Source: Alkalilimnicola sp. S0819
GTDB lineage: Bacteria; Pseudomonadota; Gammaproteobacteria; Nitrococcales; WHIW01
NCBI RefSeq assembly: GCF_009295635.1
Contig: NZ_WHIW01000003.1
Location: forward strand, 231,840-295,839
Length of the DNA: 64,000 nucleotides
Reading direction: 5' to 3'
Made by a program: the position numbers and the translations under genes. Numbering within the stretch: the first letter of the stretch is position 1; each line of letters begins with the position of its first letter. This document shows, piece after piece, positions 9,590 to 17,359 of this stretch. The notes beneath the pieces are model-generated. The model saw only the letters and a program-made list of their open reading frames with translations, did no database searches and was not told the origin of the DNA.

Positions 9590-9750
9590 GGAGCCCTCGA
9601 CCGTCTGGCCCCTTGCCGAGGACCAGCGGGCTACCACAGAGGCCCAGGGAAATTGCCCAGCGTCTTCTTGGCGATTACGTGACGGCCACCCTTGTAAGGG
9701 CCCGCTGATCCGCCCACAATCGCCGGTCAAACGCGTACCGGGACCGATCC

Positions 9751-10422
9751 ATGCATCGCATCGTCGTTGTGAACCCCAAGGGGGGCTCCGGCAAGACCAC
9801 TGTCGCTACCAACCTGGCCAGCCGCTATGCCGCGCTGGGCTACGGCACGGCGCTGTATGACTACGACGCCCAGGGCTCCAGCGCCTGGTGGCACCGGCGT
9901 CGCGCCGCCGAGCGTCCCCCGGTGCACGGCGTGGCGGCCTACCAGGCGAGCGGCTTCAACATCACCCGCTCCTGGGCCCTGCGCCTGCCCCCCGAGACCG
10001 AGCGCCTGCTGGTGGACACCGCCGCCGCTCTGGACGAGCCCCAGTTGCGCGAACATCTGCGGGATGCTCACAGCATCCTCATCCCCATGCAGGCCGGCGC
10101 CGTGGACATCCATGCCGCGGAAGGCTTCCTGAAGACCCTGCGGAGAATCTCCCCCCACGCCCGCCTGGGCGTGATCGCCAACCGCCTGAGCGGTGACCGC
10201 GTACCCGCGAAGCTCAACGAATTCCTGGACAGCCACGAGACGCCCCTGGTCGGGCGCATCAGCGACGACCCACGCTACGGCGAGGTCTTCGCACAGGGCC
10301 TGGGACTGCACGAACTCGACGGACAGCCCCGGGCCGGGGAATGGAATGGCCTGCTGGAATGGCTGGAAGAAGGCCTGCCGGCCGGTGAAAGCCGGGCGCG
10401 AAGCGCCGTGCGGTCTTCCTGA
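9751..10422 (+). CDS. ParA/MinD-family ATPase
   Basis: A 223-residue P-loop ATPase. The deviant Walker A KGGSGKTT is at residues 10-17, the Walker A' region reads YDYDAQGSSAWW, and LLVDTAAAL gives Walker B. There is no N-terminal DNA-binding extension and no ParB partner nearby, so it is an orphan ParA like those that position cell structures or plasmids; its cargo is unknown. It lies between imuB (161-base gap) and dnaE2 (274-base gap). The placement inside an otherwise standard mutasome locus is odd; a functional link is only inference. Confidence 0.85.
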   Translation: MHRIVVVNPKGGSGKTTVATNLASRYAALGYGTALYDYDAQGSSAWWHRRRAAERPPVHGVAAYQASGFNITRSWALRLPPETERLLVDTAAALDEPQLREHLRDAHSILIPMQAGAVDIHAAEGFLKTLRRISPHARLGVIANRLSGDRVPAKLNEFLDSHETPLVGRISDDPRYGEVFAQGLGLHELDGQPRAGEWNGLLEWLEEGLPAGESRARSAVRSS

Positions 10423-10675
10423 GCGCGGCGCGAGCCTCTTCCTCGATCCCGCTACGCGGACGCGGGGCCTCGTCTTCACTTTCGCCTGGCCCGGGTGACG
10501 CCGACGGCGAGAACCCGGAATCTCCTCTCCACCCCGTGACAGGTGTGCCATCGAGGAGAGATAAAGCCTTGCCAGTCAATCCCTTGTGAAGAACACCTGA
10601 GGAACCAGGCAAGACTTCAAGGCGCGTGGCTGGGGAATCATCGATTCCGCCTGCGGCTGCATCGCGGCTACAATG

Positions 10676-10691
10676 CTGTACATATAAACAG
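10676..10691 (+). promoter_or_regulatory. LexA box (SOS operator) of dnaE2
   Basis: CTGTACATATAAACAG fits the gamma/enterobacterial LexA consensus CTG-N10-CAG exactly, with an AT-rich centre. It sits 5 bases before the dnaE2 ATG at 10697 and directly after a TACAAT -10-like hexamer (10669-10674), so LexA bound here would block promoter and ribosome-binding region. Confidence 0.88.
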
Positions 10692-10696
10692 TATTC

Positions 10697-13600
10697 ATGG
10701 TCACGATCATGTACGCCGAACTGCACTGCCGCTCCAATTTCAGCTTCCTGCGCGCCGCCTCCCACCCCGAAGAGCTGGTGGAGCAGGCCGCCGCCCTGGG
10801 CTACCAGGCACTGGCCCTCACCGACGAATGCTCCTACGCCGGCCTGGTGCGCGCTCACAAGGCCGCGCGGAACTCCGGCCTGAAACTGCTGGTGGGTACC
10901 GAACTGCGCCTGCCCGACCTCCCTACCCTGATCCTCATCGCCCCCCACCGCCGAGCCTACGCCCAACTCGCCGCCCTGATCAGTCTGGGGCGCAGCCAGG
11001 CCCCCAAGGGCCGCTACCGCCTCGCCCCGGAAGATCTGCAGCAGGGCGTGCCCGACTGCCTCGCCATCGCCCGGGTGCACGCCGACACGCCGGCGGCACA
11101 GATCCGCTGGTTCGCCGAACACTTCCGCGAGCGCGGCTGGCTGGGCCTGAGCCTGCAGCACGGCCCCGAGGACCCCGCCCTGCTCGCCCAGGCCCGGGCG
11201 CTGGCCGAAGCCCACCGCCTGCCCCTGCTCGCCTGTGGTGACGTGCGCATGCACCACCCCGCGCGTCGCCCCCTGCTCGATGCCCTGGACGCCATCCACG
11301 CGGGCAAGACGCTGAGCGAGATGGGCCTGGATCTTGCCGCCAACGCCGAGGCCCATCTGCGCCCGCTGCAGACCCTGCAGCGCCTCTACCCAGCGGCGCT
11401 TTTGCAGGAGACCCTGCGCCTGGCCAGCCGCTGCGATTTCTCCCTGGACAGCCTGCGCTACGAATACCCGGAAGAACTGGTTCCCACCGGCTCCACCCCC
11501 ACCCGGCATCTGCGCGCGCTCACCGAGGCCGGCGCCCGCCGCCGCTACCCCGGCGGCGTCCCGGAGAAGGTGCGAGGGCTGATCGAGCACGAACTGGCTC
11601 TGATCGCCGAACTGCGCTACGAGCCCTACTTCCTCACCGTGGCCGATCTGGTGGACTATGCCCGCGGCCGCGGCATCCTCTGCCAGGGCCGTGGCTCGGC
11701 GGCCAATTCCGCCGTGTGTTTCTGCCTGGGGATCACCGAGGTGGACCCGGCGCGCATGGCCATGCTCTTCGAGCGCTTCATCTCCCGGGAGCGGGACGAA
11801 CCGCCGGATATCGACGTGGACTTCGAGCACCAGCGCCGCGAGGAGGTGATCCAGTACATCTACCGCAAGTACGGCCGTCACCGAGCGGCACTGGCCGCCA
11901 CGGTGATCAGCTACCGCCCCCGCAGCGCCCTGCGCGATGCCGCCCGGGCCCTGGGGCTGGATACGGAGCAGGCGACGGTGCTGGCCCGCAACGTCGGCTG
12001 GTCCCGGGGCCGGCTGAGCACCGAACGCCTGCCCGAGGCCGGATTCGACCCGCAAAGCCCGGTCATCCGTCGGGTGCTGGGCCTGGCCCGCGCCCTGCTG
12101 GGCTTTCCCCGGCATCTCTCCCAGCACGTGGGCGGCTTCGTCATCTCCCGCGGACCGCTGGCCGAACTGGTGCCCACCGAGAACGCCGCCATGGCCGGAC
12201 GCAGCGTGATCCAGTGGGACAAGGACGACCTGGAAACCCTGGGCCTGCTGAAGGTGGATTGCCTGGCCCTGGGCATGTTGAGCGCCCTGCGCCGGGCCCT
12301 GGACCTGCTCGCCCGCTGGCGCGGGCGCAGGCTCACCCTGGCGCAGATCCCCGCCGAGGACCCGGCCACCTACCGCATGATCCAGCGGGCCGACACCGTG
12401 GGCGTGTTCCAGATCGAATCCCGCGCCCAGATGGCCATGCTGCCCCGGCTGCGCCCGGCCTGCTTTTACGATCTGGTGATAGAAATCGCCCTGGTGCGCC
12501 CCGGCCCCATCCAGGGCGATATGGTGCACCCCTACCTGCGCCGCCGGGAGGGGCTGGAGCCGGTCAGCTACCCCTCCGAGGCAGTGCGCGGCACCCTGGA
12601 GCGCACCCTGGGGGTGCCCATCTTTCAGGAACAGGTCATGCAGCTGGCCATCGTCGCCGCCGGTTTCTCCGCCGGCGAGGCGGACCGGCTGCGCCGGGCC
12701 ATGGCCGCCTGGCGCCGGCGCGGCGGGCTGGAGCCCTTCGAGCAGCGGTTGATCGAAGGCATGCGCGAGCGGGGCTATCGGGAGCAATTCGCCCGCCAGC
12801 TCTACCAGCAGATCCTCGGTTTTGGCGAATACGGCTTTCCCGAATCCCACGCCGCCAGCTTCGCCCTGCTGGTGTACTGCTCGGCCTGGTTCAAATGCCA
12901 TGAGCCGGCCATCTTCTGCTGCGCACTGCTCAACAGCCAGCCCATGGGCTTCTACAGCCCCGGGCAGCTCATCCGCGATGCCCGCGAGCACGGCGTGGTG
13001 ATCCGCCCGGTGGATCTGCGCCACAGCCAGTGGGAGTGCACCCTGGAACCCGATGAGCGGGGTGAGCCGGCGGTGCGGCTGGGGCTTTGCCTGGTGCGCG
13101 GCCTGGGCCGGGAGGCCGCCGAACGCCTGCTGCGCGCCCGTGATCAGAGGCCGGATCAGCCACTGGAGAGCCTGCTGCGCCGTGCACGGCTCGATCGCCG
13201 CGCCCTGCAGGCCCTGGCCCGGGCCGAGGCCCTGCGCGGCCACACCGCGAACCGGCGCGCCGCAGGCTGGGCCGTGCTGGGGCTGGAGCGCCCCCTGCCC
13301 CTGGACGCGCAGGGCCTGCAAGTGCGGGAAGACCCGCCCCGACTCGCGGCCCCGGAAGAGAGCGAAGCCATTCTCGCCGATTACGCCGCCACCGGTTTTT
13401 CTCTGCGCCGTCACCCCCTCGCCCTACTGCGCCCCCAGTTGCGCGAGCGCCGCCTGCGCCGCGCGCGGGAATTGCGCCATGAAAGTCATCGGCGACTGGT
13501 GCGCGCCGCCGGTCTGGTGGCCATGCGCCAACGCCCGGGTTCGGCCGGGGGCATCACCTTCCTTACCCTGGAAGATGAAAGCGGCCAGGTGAACGTGGTA

Positions 13601-13774
13601 GTCAAGCCGCCGGTGGCCGAACGTCACCGCGCCGCCCTGCTAAGTGCGCGTCTGCTGGCAGTGGTGGGCATCTGGGAGCGCCGCGGCCCGGTCTGCCACC
13701 TCATCGCCGGCCGGCTGGAGGATCTGAGCCACCTGCTGGGGCAGCTGGATCACCGCTCCCGGGACTTCCATTGA
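10697..13774 (+). CDS. dnaE2: Error-prone DNA polymerase III alpha subunit DnaE2 (ImuC)
   Basis: A 1025-residue C-family polymerase, the damage-induced mutagenic polymerase of the ImuB-DnaE2 system. The PHP domain opens with YAELHCRSNFSFLRAASHPEEL, typical of DnaE2 rather than DnaE1. Catalytic-palm Asp residues lie in PPDIDVDFEHQRREEVI (near 369-385). LCQGRGSAANSAVCFCLGIT and GFGEYGFPESHAASFALL are family signatures; the C-terminus has an OB-fold (about 915-990). The start may be ATG at 10697 or the second ATG at 10709 (MYAELHC); the latter is more conserved. A LexA box lies just upstream. Confidence 0.96.
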   Translation: MVTIMYAELHCRSNFSFLRAASHPEELVEQAAALGYQALALTDECSYAGLVRAHKAARNSGLKLLVGTELRLPDLPTLILIAPHRRAYAQLAALISLGRSQAPKGRYRLAPEDLQQGVPDCLAIARVHADTPAAQIRWFAEHFRERGWLGLSLQHGPEDPALLAQARALAEAHRLPLLACGDVRMHHPARRPLLDALDAIHAGKTLSEMGLDLAANAEAHLRPLQTLQRLYPAALLQETLRLASRCDFSLDSLRYEYPEELVPTGSTPTRHLRALTEAGARRRYPGGVPEKVRGLIEHELALIAELRYEPYFLTVADLVDYARGRGILCQGRGSAANSAVCFCLGITEVDPARMAMLFERFISRERDEPPDIDVDFEHQRREEVIQYIYRKYGRHRAALAATVISYRPRSALRDAARALGLDTEQATVLARNVGWSRGRLSTERLPEAGFDPQSPVIRRVLGLARALLGFPRHLSQHVGGFVISRGPLAELVPTENAAMAGRSVIQWDKDDLETLGLLKVDCLALGMLSALRRALDLLARWRGRRLTLAQIPAEDPATYRMIQRADTVGVFQIESRAQMAMLPRLRPACFYDLVIEIALVRPGPIQGDMVHPYLRRREGLEPVSYPSEAVRGTLERTLGVPIFQEQVMQLAIVAAGFSAGEADRLRRAMAAWRRRGGLEPFEQRLIEGMRERGYREQFARQLYQQILGFGEYGFPESHAASFALLVYCSAWFKCHEPAIFCCALLNSQPMGFYSPGQLIRDAREHGVVIRPVDLRHSQWECTLEPDERGEPAVRLGLCLVRGLGREAAERLLRARDQRPDQPLESLLRRARLDRRALQALARAEALRGHTANRRAAGWAVLGLERPLPLDAQGLQVREDPPRLAAPEESEAILADYAATGFSLRRHPLALLRPQLRERRLRRARELRHESHRRLVRAAGLVAMRQRPGSAGGITFLTLEDESGQVNVVVKPPVAERHRAALLSARLLAVVGIWERRGPVCHLIAGRLEDLSHLLGQLDHRSRDFH

Positions 13775-13780
13775 CCTCCC

Positions 13781-13813
13781 TGTGAGAGCTGACCTTGGCC
13801 GCGATTTCCCGCC
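13781..13813 (+). repeat. REP-like half element after dnaE2
   Basis: The stretch tgtgagagctgaccttggcc plus the following gcgatttcccgcc resembles the left arm of the inverted element at 32964-33037 (tgtgagagcggcctgggccg). Only one arm is obvious here. It is a candidate member of a dispersed intergenic repeat family. Confidence 0.5.
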
Positions 13814-13955
13814 TTTCAGGGCGTTTTCAAAGCCATTCCCAGCCAAGAGCGCTCCCCGCGCAGTGCATGGCGGGATGTTTCGATCTTGTAACACTCTCCG
13901 CCAGCCCTTAGCTGACAACATGGGTAGCGATCACAGCAGCCGGAGGAGAATGCCC

Positions 13956-14648
13956 ATGAAATTCCAGCATCCAGGCCATTGTGTATTGGCCTTCGCCCTG
14001 ATCATCGCGCCGATCGGCGTGCTGGCCGAGGATCAGGCGAAGCGTGAACAATCCGAGATCATGAAGGAGTATTCCACCGACGCCATCGCCGGGAGCGAGC
14101 AGGCGCAACTGGCGGATGAATCGCTCCAGCAGGACGAGCAGCAGGCCGGCGCCGCCGATGAAACCACCGAGAACGGCGAACAGCGCGCCGCCGCGCCTGG
14201 CTTGGAACACGATACGGAAGAAGGCATCACCGCCGAGGATCAGGCCTCGGCCACCGCCCCCGACTCCGACGAGGCATTGATGGAGCGGATCAGCCGCAAG
14301 CTCACCGAGGACGATCAACTCCAGGCCGTGCTGATCGAAGTGGACGCGGAGGCCGGCACCGTGAACCTGCGCGGCGCGGTAGGCTCAGAGGCCGACCGGG
14401 ACCGCGTCATGCAACTGGTACGGGAAACCGAGGGTGTACAGACCGTGGAGGCCGACCTGCGGGTCAATGAAACGGCCACCGCCGCGCTGGGCGGTGCGGA
14501 TCAGACCGCGGAAACCTTCTCGGAAAGCGACAGCCCGGTGGGAGAGACCGCCGCAGCCCCCACTGCCCCGCGAGATGACGCAGAGGCCACTGCAGAAGCG
14601 CCGACCATCATCGACGCGGAAGAGAGCGAGCTCCCAGGCCAGGGCTGA
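13956..14648 (+). CDS. Exported acidic BON-domain protein
   Basis: A 230-residue protein with a signal peptide (cleavage near VLAED, residue 24). BON domains are associated with the periplasm and outer membrane and often bind phospholipid or peptidoglycan surfaces. The single BON domain spans about 106-170 (EALMERISRKL...VEADLRV). Flanking regions (25-105 and 175-230) are strongly acidic, rich in E, D, A and Q, and probably unstructured. GGAGGAG at 13942-13948 lies 7 bases before the ATG at 13956, which decides that start over the ATG at 13950. Function unknown. Confidence 0.8.
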   Translation: MKFQHPGHCVLAFALIIAPIGVLAEDQAKREQSEIMKEYSTDAIAGSEQAQLADESLQQDEQQAGAADETTENGEQRAAAPGLEHDTEEGITAEDQASATAPDSDEALMERISRKLTEDDQLQAVLIEVDAEAGTVNLRGAVGSEADRDRVMQLVRETEGVQTVEADLRVNETATAALGGADQTAETFSESDSPVGETAAAPTAPRDDAEATAEAPTIIDAEESELPGQG

Positions 14649-14675
14649 CCCGGGGGCGCAAACAGCGAGGGCAGG

Positions 14676-15068
14676 CTACTCGCCCTGCCCCCGCTTGAAG
14701 GCTCCCAGCCGGCGACGGTCATGCTTGTCCGGCCGGCCTTCGGTGCGAGGCGTGCCCAAGGCCGCGGCGCGCATTTGCTCGCGCAAGGCTTCACGGCGCT
14801 GTCGGCTCTCGGCGCTTTCCTCGTACAGCAACTGCGCTTGACTGGCCGGCCCCCGGCGTTCGCTCAGGCCCAGCACCGTGAGTTCGTACTCGAAACCTTC
14901 CTTGCTGACGGTCAGCCGGGCCCCCACCTGCACATCCCGGGCAGGCTTGGCCCGCTGGCCGTTGACCTGCACCTTGCCCCCCGCCGCGGCCTCGGTGGCC
15001 AGACGCCGCGTCTTGTAGAAACGCGCCGCCCATAGCCACTTGTCCAGCCGTACCCGCTCCGCGCTCAT
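14676..15068 (-). CDS. hslR: Ribosome-associated heat shock protein Hsp15
   Basis: A 130-residue S4-domain protein. Hsp15 binds 50S subunits that carry an aborted nascent chain after heat shock. The S4 fold is evident from VRLDKWLWAARFYKTRRLA (residues 6-24), GGKVQVNGQRAKPARDVQVG and LTVLGLSERRG, followed by the conserved basic tail (GRPDKHDRRRLGAF). It starts 6 bases past the stop of the CBS-domain gene and is probably the last gene of an rraA-CBS-hslR unit. Confidence 0.95.
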   Translation of the reverse strand: MSAERVRLDKWLWAARFYKTRRLATEAAAGGKVQVNGQRAKPARDVQVGARLTVSKEGFEYELTVLGLSERRGPASQAQLLYEESAESRQRREALREQMRAAALGTPRTEGRPDKHDRRRLGAFKRGQGE

Positions 15069-15074
15069 GCCCGC

Positions 15075-15530
15075 TCAGCCGTGAATGGACGGCCCATACT
15101 GTCCATGGATGTAGTCCACCAATTCCTCGATCTGATGCTGCTGGTCCTCCACCAGATACTGCACCAGGTCCCGCACCGACAGCAGCCCCAGCAGCGTCTC
15201 GCCTTCCATCACCGGCAGGTGCCGCACACCCTTGGCGTTCACCACCGCCAGCGCCTCCTGGATGCTGGTGGAAGGGCGTATGACCGCCAGTTGCCGGGTC
15301 ATGACCTCGGACAAGTCTGTGCTTTCCACGTCCAGCCGGCGCTGGATCACCCGGCGCAGGGCGTCCCGCTCGGTGAATATCCCTTGCACCCGCTCCTCGT
15401 CCAACACCACGATCGCGCCAACATTGCGCTGGTTCATCATCTCCACCGCCGCCGCCACGCTGGCTTGCGGCGGCAGCGCGAGCACCTCGCTGCCCTTGCG
15501 GGCGAGAATCATGCTGACCGGTTCCTTCAT
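15075..15530 (-). CDS. CBS-domain protein
   Basis: A 151-residue protein made of two CBS domains (about 5-62 and 70-128), a module that senses adenosyl nucleotides. Motifs are NVGAIVVLDEERVQGIFTER and GVRHLPVMEGETLLGLLSVRD. There is no catalytic domain, so it is probably a stand-alone regulatory protein. The start at 15530 has AAGGA about 8 bases upstream; an extension to 15629 is open but overlaps the rraA end and lacks a ribosome-binding site. It lies between rraA and hslR on the same strand. Confidence 0.88.
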   Translation of the reverse strand: MKEPVSMILARKGSEVLALPPQASVAAAVEMMNQRNVGAIVVLDEERVQGIFTERDALRRVIQRRLDVESTDLSEVMTRQLAVIRPSTSIQEALAVVNAKGVRHLPVMEGETLLGLLSVRDLVQYLVEDQQHQIEELVDYIHGQYGPSIHG

Positions 15531-15567
15531 GGTTGTTCCTTCCCCGATTGATCCACCTGGCCCCGGC

Positions 15568-16050
15568 TCAACCCGCCAGGGAGCCCTCGGCCACCACCAC
15601 GCCATCGTCATCGGCATAGAGATAATCACCCGGCCGCACGGTAATGCCGGCGAAGCTCACCGGCACATCCCGTTCGCCCACCCCTTTCTTCACGCTCTTG
15701 AGGGGATGGGTATTCAGCGCCTTGACGCCAATATCAATTCCCGCGATATCTTCGGAATCACGGATACAGCCATACACCACCACGCCGGCCCAATCGTTCT
15801 TCCGGCCCAGCTCGGCCAGCTGATCGCCCAGCAGCGCGCAGCGCATGGAACCACCGCCATCCACCACCAACACACGCCCTTCACCGGCTTCTTCCAGCGC
15901 CGCCCGCACCAGACTATTGTCCTCGAACACCTTGACGGTGCTCACCGGGCCGTTGAACAGCCGCCGGCCGCCATAGGTGATGAACATGGGTGCGGCAATA
16001 CGCAGCCGCTCGGAATGTTCGTCGCACAGATCCGTGGTCTTGAGGCTCAT
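15568..16050 (-). CDS. rraA: Ribonuclease E activity regulator RraA
   Basis: A 160-residue protein, the normal RraA length. RraA binds RNase E and inhibits its activity; related proteins act as 4-hydroxy-4-methyl-2-oxoglutarate aldolases. Signature stretches are TTDLCDEHSERLRIAAP, GEGRVLVVDGGGSMRCALLGDQLA, WAGVVVYGCIRDSEDIA and PGDYLYADDDGVVVA. The start at 16050 is preceded by AGGAG about 6 bases away; the longer open frame to 16323 runs into the divergent kinase gene and is not credible. Confidence 0.93.
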   Translation of the reverse strand: MSLKTTDLCDEHSERLRIAAPMFITYGGRRLFNGPVSTVKVFEDNSLVRAALEEAGEGRVLVVDGGGSMRCALLGDQLAELGRKNDWAGVVVYGCIRDSEDIAGIDIGVKALNTHPLKSVKKGVGERDVPVSFAGITVRPGDYLYADDDGVVVAEGSLAG

Positions 16051-16140
16051 GGCTACTCCTTCTGATATTCTTGTCGGCTCGCTGAAACCTAACCGTCCCA
16101 CCGCCCCGGCGCAAGGGCCGGAGCAGCTGCTGCGCGGCCG

Positions 16141-16168
16141 TTGACAAGGGCCGCGCAGCGCGCACAAT
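16141..16168 (+). promoter_or_regulatory. Sigma70-type promoter of the kinase/RuBisCO-like cassette
   Basis: A consensus TTGACA (16141-16146) is followed after 16 bases by CACAAT (16163-16168), about 33 bases before the phosphoribulokinase-like ATG. No other promoter this good is seen in the intergenic region. Confidence 0.6.
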
Positions 16169-16201
16169 GCTGAACCCTGAACCCCGCCTGGAGTTCGCCC
16201 C

Positions 16202-17248
16202 ATGTCCGAGCCCCTGAATACTCCCGACGCCGAGCGCCGCGCCAGCATCCGCGAACTGCTGCCCAGCGCCCATCGGCCGATCCTGCTGGCGGTGGCCGGC
16301 GACAGTGGCTCGGGCAAGACCACCTACACCGACGGTATCCGCCGCCTGCTGGGCAGCGATGTGGTGGCGAGCATCTCGCTGGACGGCTATCACAAGGAAG
16401 ACCGTGCCCAGCGCCGGCTCAGCGGTCGCCTGCCGCTGGACCCGAAGGCCAATCATCTACGCCAGGCCCGGGCCGATCTGAACGCGCTGCGCGCCGGTCA
16501 GACCGTGGATATCCCCGTTTACGACCACGTCAGCGGCCGCTTCGCCGAACCGCGCCGGGTGGAACCGGCTCCGGTGATCGTGGTGGAGGGGCTGCACGCC
16601 CTGTATCCCGAGTTGCAGAAGCTCATGGACTTCACCCTCTACGTGGATTCGGACCGCGAGGTGAAGTGGCGCTGGAAGTTCCAGCGCGATGTGCACGTGC
16701 GGGGTTACAGGCCTGACGAGGTGAAACGGGACATGCAGCGCCGGGAGGTGGCCTACAAGCGCTGGATCGATTTCCAGAAGACCCATGCCGATGTGATCGT
16801 GAAGATCCACGAAAGCGAGCTGGCCTCCCTGGCGGTGGAGGAGTACGAAGGCCGCCTGCCCGATGACTGCCATCACATGGAGGTCATCGTCACCCCCACC
16901 GCCGTGCCGCTGCCCGCCCTGTACCTGCCGGTGGATCTCAACGGCATGACCAAGCAGGACGCCCTGCCCTTCATGCTCGCCAATGTGCCCAGCAGTTACT
17001 GGGGCCGGCCGGTGAACGTGGTGCACGTGGACGGCGTGATCCCCGGCGCCGCCCTGCAACAACTGGAAAACGAGATCATGAGCTACACTGGGCTCCCGGC
17101 GGTGGAGTCCCTCGGCCAGCCCTCGGTGGGGCCCGCGTCCACCCTGCGCTTCACCCAACTGCTGGTGGCCTGGCCCGCGCTGGGGCGCATCAGCGGCTTG
17201 CTGCGCGAATGGGCCACAGCGCCCCGCTCTGCCGGTCAACCCTCCTGA
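16202..17248 (+). CDS. Phosphoribulokinase-family sugar kinase (class II-like)
   Basis: A 348-residue P-loop kinase. Walker A GDSGSGKT is at 33-40; ISLDGYHKEDR (residues 58-68) corresponds to the PRK DDYHxxDR active-site segment; VVEGLHALYPELQKLMDFTLYVDSDREVKWRW matches the phosphoribulokinase core. Sequence and length resemble class II (cyanobacterial/plant) PRK more than the roughly 290-residue class I enzyme usual in proteobacterial Calvin cycles. Residues about 200-340 form a C-terminal extension. It is 111 bases before the RuBisCO-like gene. The substrate may be ribulose-5-P or another sugar; unproven. Confidence 0.82.
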   Translation: MSEPLNTPDAERRASIRELLPSAHRPILLAVAGDSGSGKTTYTDGIRRLLGSDVVASISLDGYHKEDRAQRRLSGRLPLDPKANHLRQARADLNALRAGQTVDIPVYDHVSGRFAEPRRVEPAPVIVVEGLHALYPELQKLMDFTLYVDSDREVKWRWKFQRDVHVRGYRPDEVKRDMQRREVAYKRWIDFQKTHADVIVKIHESELASLAVEEYEGRLPDDCHHMEVIVTPTAVPLPALYLPVDLNGMTKQDALPFMLANVPSSYWGRPVNVVHVDGVIPGAALQQLENEIMSYTGLPAVESLGQPSVGPASTLRFTQLLVAWPALGRISGLLREWATAPRSAGQPS

Positions 17249-17326
17249 TCTCCAGGGAGGCGCGGGGCAATCCCCATGAGCCTCCGCGACAGCCCCGCGC
17301 CGGCCCCACCCGACCCTGTTTACCCT

Positions 17327-17332
17327 TACAAT
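17327..17332 (+). promoter_or_regulatory. -10-like hexamer before the RuBisCO-like gene
   Basis: TACAAT occurs 28 bases before the ATG at 17360, within what would be coding if the upstream ATG at 17276 were used. No good -35 is visible. It weakly supports the shorter start and possible internal transcription. Confidence 0.3.
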
Positions 17333-17359
17333 GAAGTTTTCCAGCCCAACGAGCGAGCC

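Noticed and set aside
10259..13414. Long open frame on the minus strand opposite the ParA gene and dnaE2
   Set aside because: Composition is typical of antisense to GC-rich genes; dnaE2 is fully conserved in the other frame.
17276..17359. ATG at 17276 as the start of the RuBisCO-like gene
   Set aside because: The added 28 residues are Pro/Asp rich with no similarity, and a -10-like hexamer lies inside; ATG at 17360 matches the family N-terminus.
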